The notes under the pieces are model-generated. The model saw nothing but the letters and a program-made list of their open reading frames with translations, was not told the origin of the DNA and did no database searches. From Spirochaeta sp. (lineage in GTDB: Bacteria > Spirochaetota > Spirochaetia > Sphaerochaetales > Sphaerochaetaceae): a stretch of 6,844 nt of DNA. A program made the translations under genes and the position numbers. Location of the stretch: the NCBI GenBank assembly GCA_020054965.1, contig JAIMZO010000085.1:1-6844 (forward strand), written 5' to 3'. Below are positions 1 through 6,731 of the stretch, one piece after another. Position 1 is the stretch's first letter. Every line of letters starts with the position of its first letter.

Positions 1-3
1 TGA

Positions 4-40
4 AAGAAATATCCCGGGCTTTGAGCCCGGGATATTTCTT
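4..40 (-). terminator. Intrinsic terminator downstream of ppdK, possibly bidirectional
   Basis: A perfect 17-bp inverted repeat (arms 4-20 and 24-40) surrounds a 3-base centre, beginning 13 bases past the ppdK stop codon. The core is GC-rich (AGCCCGGG) and the outer stem is AT-rich. Read on the minus strand, the hairpin is preceded by AAGAAATAT and its 3' arm ends in ATATTTCTT, so the T-rich stretch is part of the stem. The same architecture holds on the plus strand, so it could also stop transcripts entering from the left, but no gene is visible there to confirm convergence. Confidence 0.85.
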
Positions 41-53
41 CCAAACAAGAGAT

Positions 54-2765
54 TTATGCCTTCTTCTTTGCCTCAATCACAGCCTGTGCTGCAGCAAGAC
101 GGGCAATGGGAACACGGAACGGAGAACATGAGACATAATCAAGGCCAATCTTGTTACAGAAGGCAATGGTCTTTGGGTCTCCCCCATGCTCACCACAGAT
201 ACCCAACTTGATAGCAGGGTTTACAGAACGACCAAGCTTGACGGCCATCTCCACGAGCTTGCCCACGCCATCCACATCGAGGGTGGCAAACGGGTCATAC
301 TCATAGAACTGCTTGTCAGCATCATTTACATATGCACCAAGGAAAGAAGCCGCATCATCACGACTGAATCCACAGGTAAGCTGGGTCAGGTCATTGGTAC
401 CGAAGCTGAAGAACTCTGCTTCCTTGGCGATCTCGTCTGCGGTGATGGCAGCGCGAGGAACCTCAATCATGGTACCGATCTTGTAGTGCACCTTGAAAGA
501 CTGTTCATCGAAGATCTGCTCGATTACCTCGAGAGCATGTTTCTTGGTGAACACAAACTCCTTGTAGTTGCCTACCAACGGGATCATGATCTCTGGCAGT
601 ACTTCCACACCCTTGCGCTTCACGTTGATTGCTGCCTCGATGATCGCCCTTACCTGCATTCTCAGAATCTCAGGATAGATGATTGCAAGACGACAACCAC
701 GGAAGCCAAGCATCGGGTTGAACTCATGCAAGGCAGAAGACTTCTGTGCTACTTCCTCTACCGTGATACCCATCTGCAAGGCAAGTTCATGCCTACTGGT
801 ATGGTCATTGGGAAGGAACTCATGCAACGGGGGATCAAGCAGGCGGATGGTAGCAGGTCGGCCATCAAGTGCAAGGAAGATCTCCTCAAAGTCACTCCTC
901 TGCATGGGAAGCAATTCAGCGAGCGCTTTCTCCCTTTCCACAATATTGTTGGCAAGGATCATCTTTCTGATCGACATGATCCTGTCACCACCAAAGAACA
1001 TGTGTTCCGTTCGGCAGAGGCCGATGCCTTCAGCACCGAAAGCGACAGCCATCTGTGCATCATGCGGTGTATCGGCGTTGGTGTAGACACCCAATTCCTT
1101 CAATTCCTGGACGAATCCCATGAAGGTCTTGTAATCCTTGTACAGGATTGACTCACTCTCTTTCATGGCACCATTGAGCACCTGGACGATCTCGGAAGCG
1201 CGGACAGGAATCTTTGCTCCATACACTTCACCGGTAAACCCATCGATGGAGATGAAATCTCCCTCACTGAGCTTGGTACCGTTTACTTCCAGGAAACGCT
1301 TGGGTTCATTGATCTTAATCTCCCCAGCGCCACTGACACAAGGGCAACCCATGCCACGGGCTACTACGGCTGCATGGCTTGTCATGCCACCACGAGAAGT
1401 GACCACTCCCTTTGCAACCGCCATACCACCGATATCTTCCGGGCTGGTCTCGGTTCTCACGAGAATGACGTCCTTCCCTTCTGCAGCCATCTCTTCTGCT
1501 TTCTCAGCAGTGAAGTAAATCTGGCCGCACGCACCACCGGGGCTTGCATTCAGGCCACGAGTGACAACTTCCAGGGAGTTGTCCCTGATGTACTTGCCAT
1601 CGAGAATCGGGGCAAACAACTTGCCGAACTCACCAGAGGGGACACGACTTACTGCTGTCTCCTTGTCGATCAAGCCTTCCTCCACCATCTCAACCTGGGT
1701 CCGCAACCAGCTGAATATGGTCCGCTTACCATTTCTGGTCTGCAACATGTACAGCTTGCCTTCCTGGATGGTGAACTCAAGGTCCTGCATATCCTTGTAG
1801 TGTCTTTCCAGGATACCTCTGATTTCAACCAACTGGTCATAAACCTTCTCATTGACTTTTTTGAGTGTCGAGATAGACTGCGGGGTACGAATACCTGCGA
1901 CAACATCCTCTCCCTGTGCATTCATCAAATACTCGCCATAGAACTGGTTCTCACCAGTTGAGGGGTCACGGGTAAAGGCTACACCAGTACCACTGGTCTC
2001 ACCCATGTTGCCGAATACCATGCTCTGGATGTTTACAGCAGTACCCAAGAGACCACGAATGTCGTTCATCTGGCGATACTTTTTTGCACGCTCATTGTTC
2101 CAGGACTTGAATACTGCATTGATGGCCTTGAACAACTGGTCAAGGGGGTCTGTCGGGAAATCCTCCCCTGTGAAGCGCTTGTACAATCTCTGGTAACGGG
2201 CAATAACTTCCTGCAGATCCTTGCTGTCAAGGTCGGTATCGAGTTCAATACCACGAGCGTCCTTCACATCCTGCAATGCACGTTCAAATTCATGATGCGG
2301 AACACCCATGACGACGTCTCCAAACATCTGCATGAAACGGCGATAACTGTCCCAGGCGAATCTCGCATTGTTTGTTTTCTTGATCAACCCCTGGACGGAA
2401 TCGGGGGTAAGGCCCAGGTTGAGGATGGTATCCATCATTCCGGGCATGGACTGGGCAGCACCACTTCTTACAGAGACAAGCAAGGGATCATTATTGTCAC
2501 CCAGCTTTGCACCCATCGTCTTCTCGAGTCTGGCAAGATGTTCCAGCACTTCTTCCCTCAACCCTTCAGGATAGGTACCATTATTGGCACTATAAAAGGC
2601 GCAAGCCTCAGTGCTGATTGTAAAGCCCGGTGGGACAGGAAGCCCAATGCTGGTCATCTCGGCAAGGTTTGCACCCTTTCCTCCGAGTAAATCCTTCATC
2701 TGGGCAGTTCCTTCTGCCTTACCGGAGCCAAAAAAATAGACATACTTTGTGTTCTTTGTTGCCAT
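54..2765 (-). CDS. ppdK: Pyruvate, phosphate dikinase
   Basis: This cytosolic enzyme interconverts ATP + pyruvate + phosphate and AMP + PEP + pyrophosphate. At 903 residues it is full length for the family (roughly 870-900). The N-terminal ATP-grasp domain carries GGKGANLAEM at 28-37 and ends near LQTRNGKRT at about 345. The central phosphohistidine domain contains GGMTSHAAVVARG; His464 is the expected phospho-carrier. Thr462, two residues before it, matches the threonine targeted by PPDK regulatory proteins in other organisms. The C-terminal PEP/pyruvate barrel has GTNDLTQ at 789-795 and GICGEHGG with the expected catalytic Cys857. The ATG at 2765 is well supported: GAAGAGGAG lies 6 bases upstream (2772-2780) and the family N-terminus is intact. 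The gene has its own promoter and terminator, so it looks monocistronic. In fermenters PPDK can run in the glycolytic, ATP-forming direction or gluconeogenically; the sequence does not say which. No frameshift or missing key residue was seen. Confidence 0.98.
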   Translation of the reverse strand: MATKNTKYVYFFGSGKAEGTAQMKDLLGGKGANLAEMTSIGLPVPPGFTISTEACAFYSANNGTYPEGLREEVLEHLARLEKTMGAKLGDNNDPLLVSVRSGAAQSMPGMMDTILNLGLTPDSVQGLIKKTNNARFAWDSYRRFMQMFGDVVMGVPHHEFERALQDVKDARGIELDTDLDSKDLQEVIARYQRLYKRFTGEDFPTDPLDQLFKAINAVFKSWNNERAKKYRQMNDIRGLLGTAVNIQSMVFGNMGETSGTGVAFTRDPSTGENQFYGEYLMNAQGEDVVAGIRTPQSISTLKKVNEKVYDQLVEIRGILERHYKDMQDLEFTIQEGKLYMLQTRNGKRTIFSWLRTQVEMVEEGLIDKETAVSRVPSGEFGKLFAPILDGKYIRDNSLEVVTRGLNASPGGACGQIYFTAEKAEEMAAEGKDVILVRTETSPEDIGGMAVAKGVVTSRGGMTSHAAVVARGMGCPCVSGAGEIKINEPKRFLEVNGTKLSEGDFISIDGFTGEVYGAKIPVRASEIVQVLNGAMKESESILYKDYKTFMGFVQELKELGVYTNADTPHDAQMAVAFGAEGIGLCRTEHMFFGGDRIMSIRKMILANNIVEREKALAELLPMQRSDFEEIFLALDGRPATIRLLDPPLHEFLPNDHTSRHELALQMGITVEEVAQKSSALHEFNPMLGFRGCRLAIIYPEILRMQVRAIIEAAINVKRKGVEVLPEIMIPLVGNYKEFVFTKKHALEVIEQIFDEQSFKVHYKIGTMIEVPRAAITADEIAKEAEFFSFGTNDLTQLTCGFSRDDAASFLGAYVNDADKQFYEYDPFATLDVDGVGKLVEMAVKLGRSVNPAIKLGICGEHGGDPKTIAFCNKIGLDYVSCSPFRVPIARLAAAQAVIEAKKKA

Positions 2766-2805
2766 ACAAGACTCCTCTTCATTTTCACTATTACTAGACG
2801 TGCAA

Positions 2806-2834
2806 ATCCTACCTGCTTAGCTCCTGACTGTCAA
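2806..2834 (-). promoter_or_regulatory. Sigma-70-type promoter of ppdK
   Basis: On the minus strand a perfect -35 hexamer TTGACA (2834-2829) is followed by a 17-base spacer and a -10 hexamer TAGGAT (2811-2806). The -10 keeps the critical first T, second A and last T. The start of transcription would fall near 2799, giving a leader of about 35 bases that contains the GAGGAG ribosome site of ppdK. The -35 lies in a short palindrome, TGACTGTCA (2825-2833), which may be coincidental. Element quality and position make this a good call, but it is inferred from sequence only. Confidence 0.72.
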
Positions 2835-3100
2835 TGAATCCAGAGCGTATAAGAAGCAGTTTGGGTACTTCCAACTTCTTATTAGATAAATATTTGTTAA
2901 TATTCTTTTTGGAACATTATTCCAATTTGGCCTTAGCATTCGGTGTTGAGCAAAACCAAAGACAAATCGAATTTTGCTTCTTCCTATCAGCTTTCAATAA
3001 TTTTATACGTTTTCACGCAATTCATGATTAATATTTGACTGAATACATCATTTTTGCAACAAACATCAGCAATCATTGAATGGCATCCCAGCCTTAGCCC
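2835..3100. other. AT-rich intergenic spacer between the kduD terminator and the ppdK promoter
   Basis: About 266 bases with no supportable gene on either strand. The stretch is visibly more AT-rich than the flanking genes. It holds the palindrome TTGGAACATTATTCCAA (2909-2925, 6-base arms around 5 bases) and a 7-base inverted pair AGCAAAA/TTTTGCT (2949-2955 and 2972-2978). On the minus strand a weak second promoter can be drawn: TTGGAA (2925-2920), 17 bases, TATTAA (2902-2897). In such AT-rich DNA these may be chance matches. No riboswitch, tRNA or insertion-sequence end was recognised. Confidence 0.6.
2909..2925. promoter_or_regulatory. Operator-like palindrome upstream of ppdK
   Basis: TTGGAA, CATTA, TTCCAA forms a 17-base dyad with perfect 6-base arms. 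A further TTGG half-site follows at 2927-2930. The right arm read on the minus strand is also the -35 element of a weak candidate promoter, so a bound repressor would cover it. The dyad lies 75 bases upstream of the main ppdK -35. I do not recognise it as a known regulator's box, and a chance origin is possible. Confidence 0.25.
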
Positions 3101-3138
3101 AAAAAAAAATCACCCACATCCCCCGAAGGGAATATGGG
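3101..3138 (-). terminator. Rho-independent terminator of the dct-kdu operon
   Basis: On the minus strand CCCATATTCCC (3138-3128), a TTCG tetraloop (3127-3124) and GGGGATGTGGG (3123-3113) form an 11-bp stem with two G-U pairs. TGA and a run of nine T (3109-3101) follow. This is a textbook intrinsic terminator, starting 22 bases beyond the kduD stop codon. It isolates the operon from ppdK on the same strand. Confidence 0.95.
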
Positions 3139-3160
3139 CAAAGCAAAAAGAATGAACTAA

Positions 3161-3964
3161 TTAGGGCTGTTTGCCAATATAGGCAAGAATACCACCATCG
3201 ACATACAGGACATGCCCATTCACAAAGTCACTTGCACTGGAGGCAAGGAACAAGGCAGGACCGGTGAGATCCTCAGTTGTCCCCCAACGCTCTGCAGGTG
3301 TCTTTGCTACAATGAACGAGTCGAATGGGTGACGGCTGCCGTCGGCCTGCCTTTCCCTGAGAGGAGCTGTCTGCGGGGTTGCAATGTAGCCAGGTCCGAT
3401 CCCGTTGCACTGGATGTTGTACTTGCCGTACTCGCTGCAGATATTTCGCGTCAACATCTTCAGTCCTCCCTTTGCAGCAGCATACGCTGCAACCGTCTCT
3501 CTGCCCAGCTCACTCATCATGGAGCAGATATTTATGATCTTACCGCTCTTTCTCTCCATCATCCCGGGCAGGACAGCCTTGCTCACGATGAAGGGGGCAG
3601 TCAGGTCGATGTCGATTACCTTGCGCCATTCCTCTGCACTCATCTCGTGCATCGGGACACGGCGGATTATCCCTGCATTGTTCACCAGTATATCAACCGG
3701 TCCAAGGTCCTTGATTATCTTCTCCGTTGTCTCAGCTACCGCTTTCTCATCGGTGACATCACACACGTAGCCCTTGGCTTCGATGCCTGCTTCCTTGTAG
3801 GAAGCAAGGCCCTTGTCCACCAGCTCCTGGTTGATATCGTTGAACGCAATCTTTGCACCAGCAGATGCATAAGCACTTGCAATGGCAAACCCGATGCCGT
3901 AACTTGCCCCAGTCACCCAGGCCACCTTCCCCTCAAGGGAGAACTGCTTTTCAATATATCCCAT
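3161..3964 (-). CDS. kduD: 2-dehydro-3-deoxy-D-gluconate 5-dehydrogenase (KduD/DhuD-type SDR; gluconate 5-dehydrogenase-like)
   Basis: A 267-residue classical short-chain dehydrogenase. It has the NAD(P)-binding TGASYGIG at 18-25, NNAG at 95-98, and the catalytic Ser148, Tyr161 and Lys165 (YAAAK). The likely role is reduction of 3-deoxy-D-glycero-2,5-hexodiulosonate to 2-keto-3-deoxygluconate in the cytosol, the step after KduI; the adjacent kduI supports this. From memory the sequence, especially GYIATPQTAPLRERQADGSR and the ending GGILAYIGKQP, is closer to the streptococcal gluconate 5-dehydrogenase/DhuD group than to E. coli KduD. Gluconate/5-ketogluconate interconversion therefore remains possible. 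Where many SDRs have the tetrad Asn it reads DIDL (118-121), which I believe is normal for this subgroup. The ATG at 3964 has GAGG 8 bases upstream (3973-3976), overlapping the end of kduI. The gap to kduI is 5 bases, so the two are translationally close. Confidence 0.88.
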   Translation of the reverse strand: MGYIEKQFSLEGKVAWVTGASYGIGFAIASAYASAGAKIAFNDINQELVDKGLASYKEAGIEAKGYVCDVTDEKAVAETTEKIIKDLGPVDILVNNAGIIRRVPMHEMSAEEWRKVIDIDLTAPFIVSKAVLPGMMERKSGKIINICSMMSELGRETVAAYAAAKGGLKMLTRNICSEYGKYNIQCNGIGPGYIATPQTAPLRERQADGSRHPFDSFIVAKTPAERWGTTEDLTGPALFLASSASDFVNGHVLYVDGGILAYIGKQP

Positions 3965-3969
3965 ATAAT

Positions 3970-4812
3970 TTACCTCAAATCCTTCGTTGCCACATGGTCC
4001 ATGTCAGTGTAGGTTCTGTTCTCACCACACATTGACCAGATGAACGTATAGTTTTTCGTACCGACTCCGCTGTGGATCGACCAAGACGGATTGATAACAG
4101 CCTGTTCGTTGTGCACTATGATGTGCCTTGTCTCACTCGGTTCCCCGAAGAAGTGGAACAGTGTCTGCTCTGCATCTATGTCAAAATAGAAGTACACTTC
4201 CATTCTTCGCTCATGCGTATGCACAGGCATCGTGTTCCATACACTGCCCTCTTTCAATTGAGTCAGCCCCATGGAAAGCTGGCAGGTATCCAACACATCG
4301 GGGTGAATATACTGGTTGATCACCCGTTCATTGCTCTCTGCCTTGGTGCCAGCAGGTACATGCTTTGCTTCTGCAAAAACGATATGCTTTGCTTCAAAGG
4401 CATGGTGCGCAGGAGTACTGCTCATATAGAACTTCGCAGGCTTTTCCCCATCATTGCTTCCAAGGGTGACCTTTTTTGTTCCCATCGGCAGGTACAATCC
4501 ATCAAGGCTCACCAAATCATAGCGTTTGCCATCTGCGACCACGTATCCGTCGCCACCGATGTTGATCAGACCAATCTCGCGGCGCTGCAGGAAATACTCG
4601 ACACCAAAATCCTTCATAGGATCGATGTTCTTCTCCAGGTCCAGCTCCCCTTTCACAGGCATTGCACCCATCGTGACAATCCTGTCGATGTGTGAGTAAA
4701 CGCCACTCACCTCATCTGAAAGAAATATTCCGTCCACCAGGAACTCATCCCTGAGCTCCTGTGTCGTCATATGCTTGAATGCCTCTTTACCAGTCGAATA
4801 CCTTGTATCCAT
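3970..4812 (-). CDS. kduI: 5-dehydro-4-deoxy-D-glucuronate isomerase (4-deoxy-L-threo-5-hexosulose-uronate ketol-isomerase)
   Basis: KduI converts 5-keto-4-deoxyuronate, formed from unsaturated uronates released by pectate or other polysaccharide lyases, into 3-deoxy-D-glycero-2,5-hexodiulosonate. With the start at 4812 the protein is 280 residues, against 278 in E. coli, and aligns along its length by eye. The cupin-fold metal site is intact: His198, His200, Glu205 (in HTHERRME) and His247 (in SWSIH) correspond to the zinc ligands of the E. coli enzyme. Other hallmarks are VYSHIDRI, VINQY, LDTCQLSMGLT and the C-terminal DMDHVATKDLR. The frame stays open to 4881, but that longer start would run 22 bases into dctM and add residues absent from the family. 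AAGGAG lies 7 bases before the ATG at 4812. It sits 47 bases after dctM and 5 bases before kduD, as part of one operon. Confidence 0.96.
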   Translation of the reverse strand: MDTRYSTGKEAFKHMTTQELRDEFLVDGIFLSDEVSGVYSHIDRIVTMGAMPVKGELDLEKNIDPMKDFGVEYFLQRREIGLINIGGDGYVVADGKRYDLVSLDGLYLPMGTKKVTLGSNDGEKPAKFYMSSTPAHHAFEAKHIVFAEAKHVPAGTKAESNERVINQYIHPDVLDTCQLSMGLTQLKEGSVWNTMPVHTHERRMEVYFYFDIDAEQTLFHFFGEPSETRHIIVHNEQAVINPSWSIHSGVGTKNYTFIWSMCGENRTYTDMDHVATKDLR

Positions 4813-4819
4813 ATCGTAA

Positions 4820-4825
4820 CTCCTT
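4820..4825 (-). promoter_or_regulatory. Ribosome binding site that fixes the kduI start
   Basis: AAGGAG on the minus strand, followed by 7 bases (TTACGAT) and the ATG at 4812. Its ideal spacing, together with the family's normal N-terminus at that methionine, rules in the 280-residue start over the upstream in-frame ATG at 4881. Confidence 0.85.
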
Positions 4826-4859
4826 ACAATTAATTTTTTCTTAATATCTATACCACCAT

Positions 4860-6137
4860 CTATATGATGGATGGCAACCACAAACTCAAAGCGGGAACAA
4901 ATGTTATCCCCACCAATACTATCACATTGCAGATGATAAATGGGGCAGCGGACCTGAATACGCTCACAATGTCCATTCTACATATTTTGCTCGCCACATT
5001 CAAACACATCCCAACTGGAGGGGTCACCAATCCAATTGCCAAACCAACAATGATGATAGCCCCAAACTGCAATTCATTCATCCCAAACTGCTGCATAACA
5101 GGCAACAGTATCGGACTGATGAGAAGAATACAGGGAGTAACATCAAGGAAAGTACCAAGCAGAAGGATGATGATATCCAGGAACAGGAACACCATCCAGG
5201 CTGGGATATTTGAATCCATCAGGAAGGCGCCGATGGCTGCAGGAACCTGTTCAACAGCAAGAATCCAGGTGAAGATCATGGTAAAGCCCCCGATGATCAT
5301 GATCGAGGATGACATCATGAAGGTCTTCTTCAATGCATTCTTCACTTCAGACCACTTCAGTTCCTTGTAGACAAAGAATCCAAGGATGGTTGCATAGAGC
5401 ACAGCAAGACCAGCTGATTCACTAGCCGTGGCAATACCAAAAGAGACGCTGAGGATGATCAAGAGAGGCATAACAAGGGCAAGTGAGCCATCTTTGGTCA
5501 CCTTCAATGCATGCTTCCATTCTATCTTCTCCTTTTCAGGATGGTAGCCCCTGCGCCTGGAGATCAAGTAGGTCATGATCAACTGCGTTGCACCAACCAG
5601 AATGCCTGGGATGAGCCCAGCGAGGAACAGCTTTCCAACCGATGCACCACTAACCATGGCGTACATAAGCATGGGTACCGAAGGGGGTATGATCATGCCA
5701 ATGGTCGAGGAAGCTACCGTGATACCAGCTGCAAATCCCTTGGGATATCCTTTTTTCACCATATCAGGGATCAGGATGGAACCAAGGGCTGAGGTATCGG
5801 CTACAGAGGAACCAGAGATACCACCGAATATCATCGATGCGACAACATTCACTTCCCCCAGTCCCCCACGAACCGGACGCACCAGAAGCATGGAGAAATC
5901 AATCAGTCTCTTGGTCAGCCCACTGTGGTTCATCAACTCTCCCGTGAGCATGAACAGCGGCATGGCAACAATGATGAAACTTTCAGTTCCCGACCATACC
6001 CGTTGGGGAAAAGTCAAGAGAAACGTCGGGTTGCTCATGAGCATATAGATGATCCCGGAAGCTCCAATGGCATATGCAATCGGCACACCAATGACGAGGA
6101 GAACAATCAAGGCAAAAAACATCAATGAAAGTTCCAT
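4860..6137 (-). CDS. dctM: TRAP transporter large permease subunit (DctM family)
   Basis: A 425-residue, strongly hydrophobic inner-membrane protein of normal DctM length (12 or so membrane segments expected). It is the transport subunit of a tripartite ATP-independent periplasmic system, driven by an ion (usually sodium) gradient and fed by a periplasmic receptor. Family marks are visible: GGISGSSVAD at 105-114, IPPSVP at 150-155 and TPPVGM at 372-377, the glycine/serine/proline-rich re-entrant regions typical of the family. The ATG shares its A with the TAA stop of dctQ (TAATG), which implies translational coupling. GGAGGAGG lies 6 bases upstream inside the dctQ end. Substrate cannot be read from this subunit; the downstream kduI-kduD pair suggests a uronate or uronate-derived acid. 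The stop (TAG) lies 47 bases before kduI. Confidence 0.96.
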   Translation of the reverse strand: MELSLMFFALIVLLVIGVPIAYAIGASGIIYMLMSNPTFLLTFPQRVWSGTESFIIVAMPLFMLTGELMNHSGLTKRLIDFSMLLVRPVRGGLGEVNVVASMIFGGISGSSVADTSALGSILIPDMVKKGYPKGFAAGITVASSTIGMIIPPSVPMLMYAMVSGASVGKLFLAGLIPGILVGATQLIMTYLISRRRGYHPEKEKIEWKHALKVTKDGSLALVMPLLIILSVSFGIATASESAGLAVLYATILGFFVYKELKWSEVKNALKKTFMMSSSIMIIGGFTMIFTWILAVEQVPAAIGAFLMDSNIPAWMVFLFLDIIILLLGTFLDVTPCILLISPILLPVMQQFGMNELQFGAIIIVGLAIGLVTPPVGMCLNVASKICRMDIVSVFRSAAPFIICNVIVLVGITFVPALSLWLPSII

Positions 6138-6667
6138 TATTCGCCTCCTCCGGCATTTGTCAGGCCCAATTCATAATCATCCTTGTACCCTTTCACTGGT
6201 TCAGGGATGTCGATAAACTCTTTTAGGATATTCACCACAGCATAGAAGATGGTAAAGAGAAACGAAATGGGGATCATCGCGTAGTAGTACCCACGAGGTA
6301 TCCCTGTTGCGGGAGAAGGGACCTTCCCCACCTTCATGATCATCCGGTAACTGTAATAGATCATTACCAGGGAGACCACGATAATCACTACCTGCCCAAT
6401 GACAGCAAAAACCTTACGGGGCTTTGCAGGCATTGCCGAGACAAAATTGGAGACTGCAATATGCTCAGATTCCCTGAGACCGAGGGCAGCCCCGAAAAAC
6501 GTAGTGGCCACAAAGACCATCGTCAACAACTCCTCAGACTGGACGAAGGCAATGGAAAACACATAGCGGAGTATCACCGAGATGATTACTCCTGTTGCAA
6601 GAATTGCGGTTAGGGCAATACCTACCACAGAAAGGAACCGATCGATTCCCAGAATGAGTTTTTTCAT
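6137..6667 (-). CDS. dctQ: TRAP transporter small permease subunit (DctQ family)
   Basis: A 176-residue membrane protein with four predicted hydrophobic segments (roughly 11-30, 44-63, 84-103 and 127-147), the normal DctQ plan. Family features include RYVF after the first segment, SEELL at the start of the second, and GLRESEHIAV in the following loop. It pairs with DctM in the inner membrane and helps the receptor dock. I prefer the ATG at 6667 (MKKLILGIDRF) because it matches usual DctQ N-termini. The frame also allows a GTG at 6679, four codons upstream. The nearest purine-rich site, AAAGGA (6683-6688), is 15 bases from the ATG but only 3 from the GTG, so the start is not settled. The C-terminal GGGE codons encode the ribosome site for dctM. 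Confidence 0.93.
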   Translation of the reverse strand: MKKLILGIDRFLSVVGIALTAILATGVIISVILRYVFSIAFVQSEELLTMVFVATTFFGAALGLRESEHIAVSNFVSAMPAKPRKVFAVIGQVVIIVVSLVMIYYSYRMIMKVGKVPSPATGIPRGYYYAMIPISFLFTIFYAVVNILKEFIDIPEPVKGYKDDYELGLTNAGGGE

Positions 6668-6700
6668 ACAAAACCACACTTATCCTTTAGACAGAAATCA

Positions 6701-6722
6701 CCCGTCCCCCGAAGAAGACGGG
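6701..6722 (-). terminator. Intercistronic hairpin between dctP and dctQ (attenuator or mRNA stabiliser)
   Basis: On the minus strand CCCGTCTTC (6722-6714), TTCG (6713-6710) and GGGGACGGG (6709-6701) form a 9-bp stem with two G-U pairs and a UUCG tetraloop. It is followed by TGATTTCTG, only a weak T-run. It starts 10 bases beyond the dctP stop codon. The stem resembles the operon-end terminator (same TTCG, GGGG...GGG and TGATTT) but lacks its long T-tract. I infer partial termination or protection of the dctP 3' end, so that receptor is made in excess of permease. Confidence 0.65.
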
Positions 6723-6731
6723 CCCGTAACA

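Noticed and set aside
118..121. Possible loss of the SDR tetrad Asn in KduD (protein residues 118-121, DIDL)
   Set aside because: I recall the same D-x-D-L pattern in working gluconate 5-dehydrogenases of this subgroup, so it is a family trait and not a defect. Coordinates here are protein residues of the gene at 3161-3964.
186..1151. A 321-codon open frame on the plus strand opposite ppdK
   Set aside because: It lies wholly antisense to a clear, intact ppdK, its translation is rich in Cys/His with no recognisable domain, and no ribosome site was seen. It is a shadow of the coding strand.
2834..3031. A 65-codon plus-strand frame in the AT-rich spacer
   Set aside because: It has no ribosome site, starts inside the -35 of the ppdK promoter, shows no recognisable motif, and its composition simply reflects AT-rich non-coding DNA.
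3212..4012. A 266-codon plus-strand frame opposite kduD
   Set aside because: It is antisense to an intact short-chain dehydrogenase with all motifs and has no family resemblance; coding shadow.
4072..4695. A 207-codon plus-strand frame opposite kduI
   Set aside because: It mirrors the conserved KduI coding sequence on the other strand, with no recognisable motif of its own.
4813..4875. Possible internal promoter or hairpin between dctM and kduI (TTGCCA, then TATAGA; CCATC/GATGG dyad at 4856-4870)
   Set aside because: The promoter spacing is 19 bases with poor hexamers, and the dyad has only 5-base arms. Read-through from dctM is the simpler reading.
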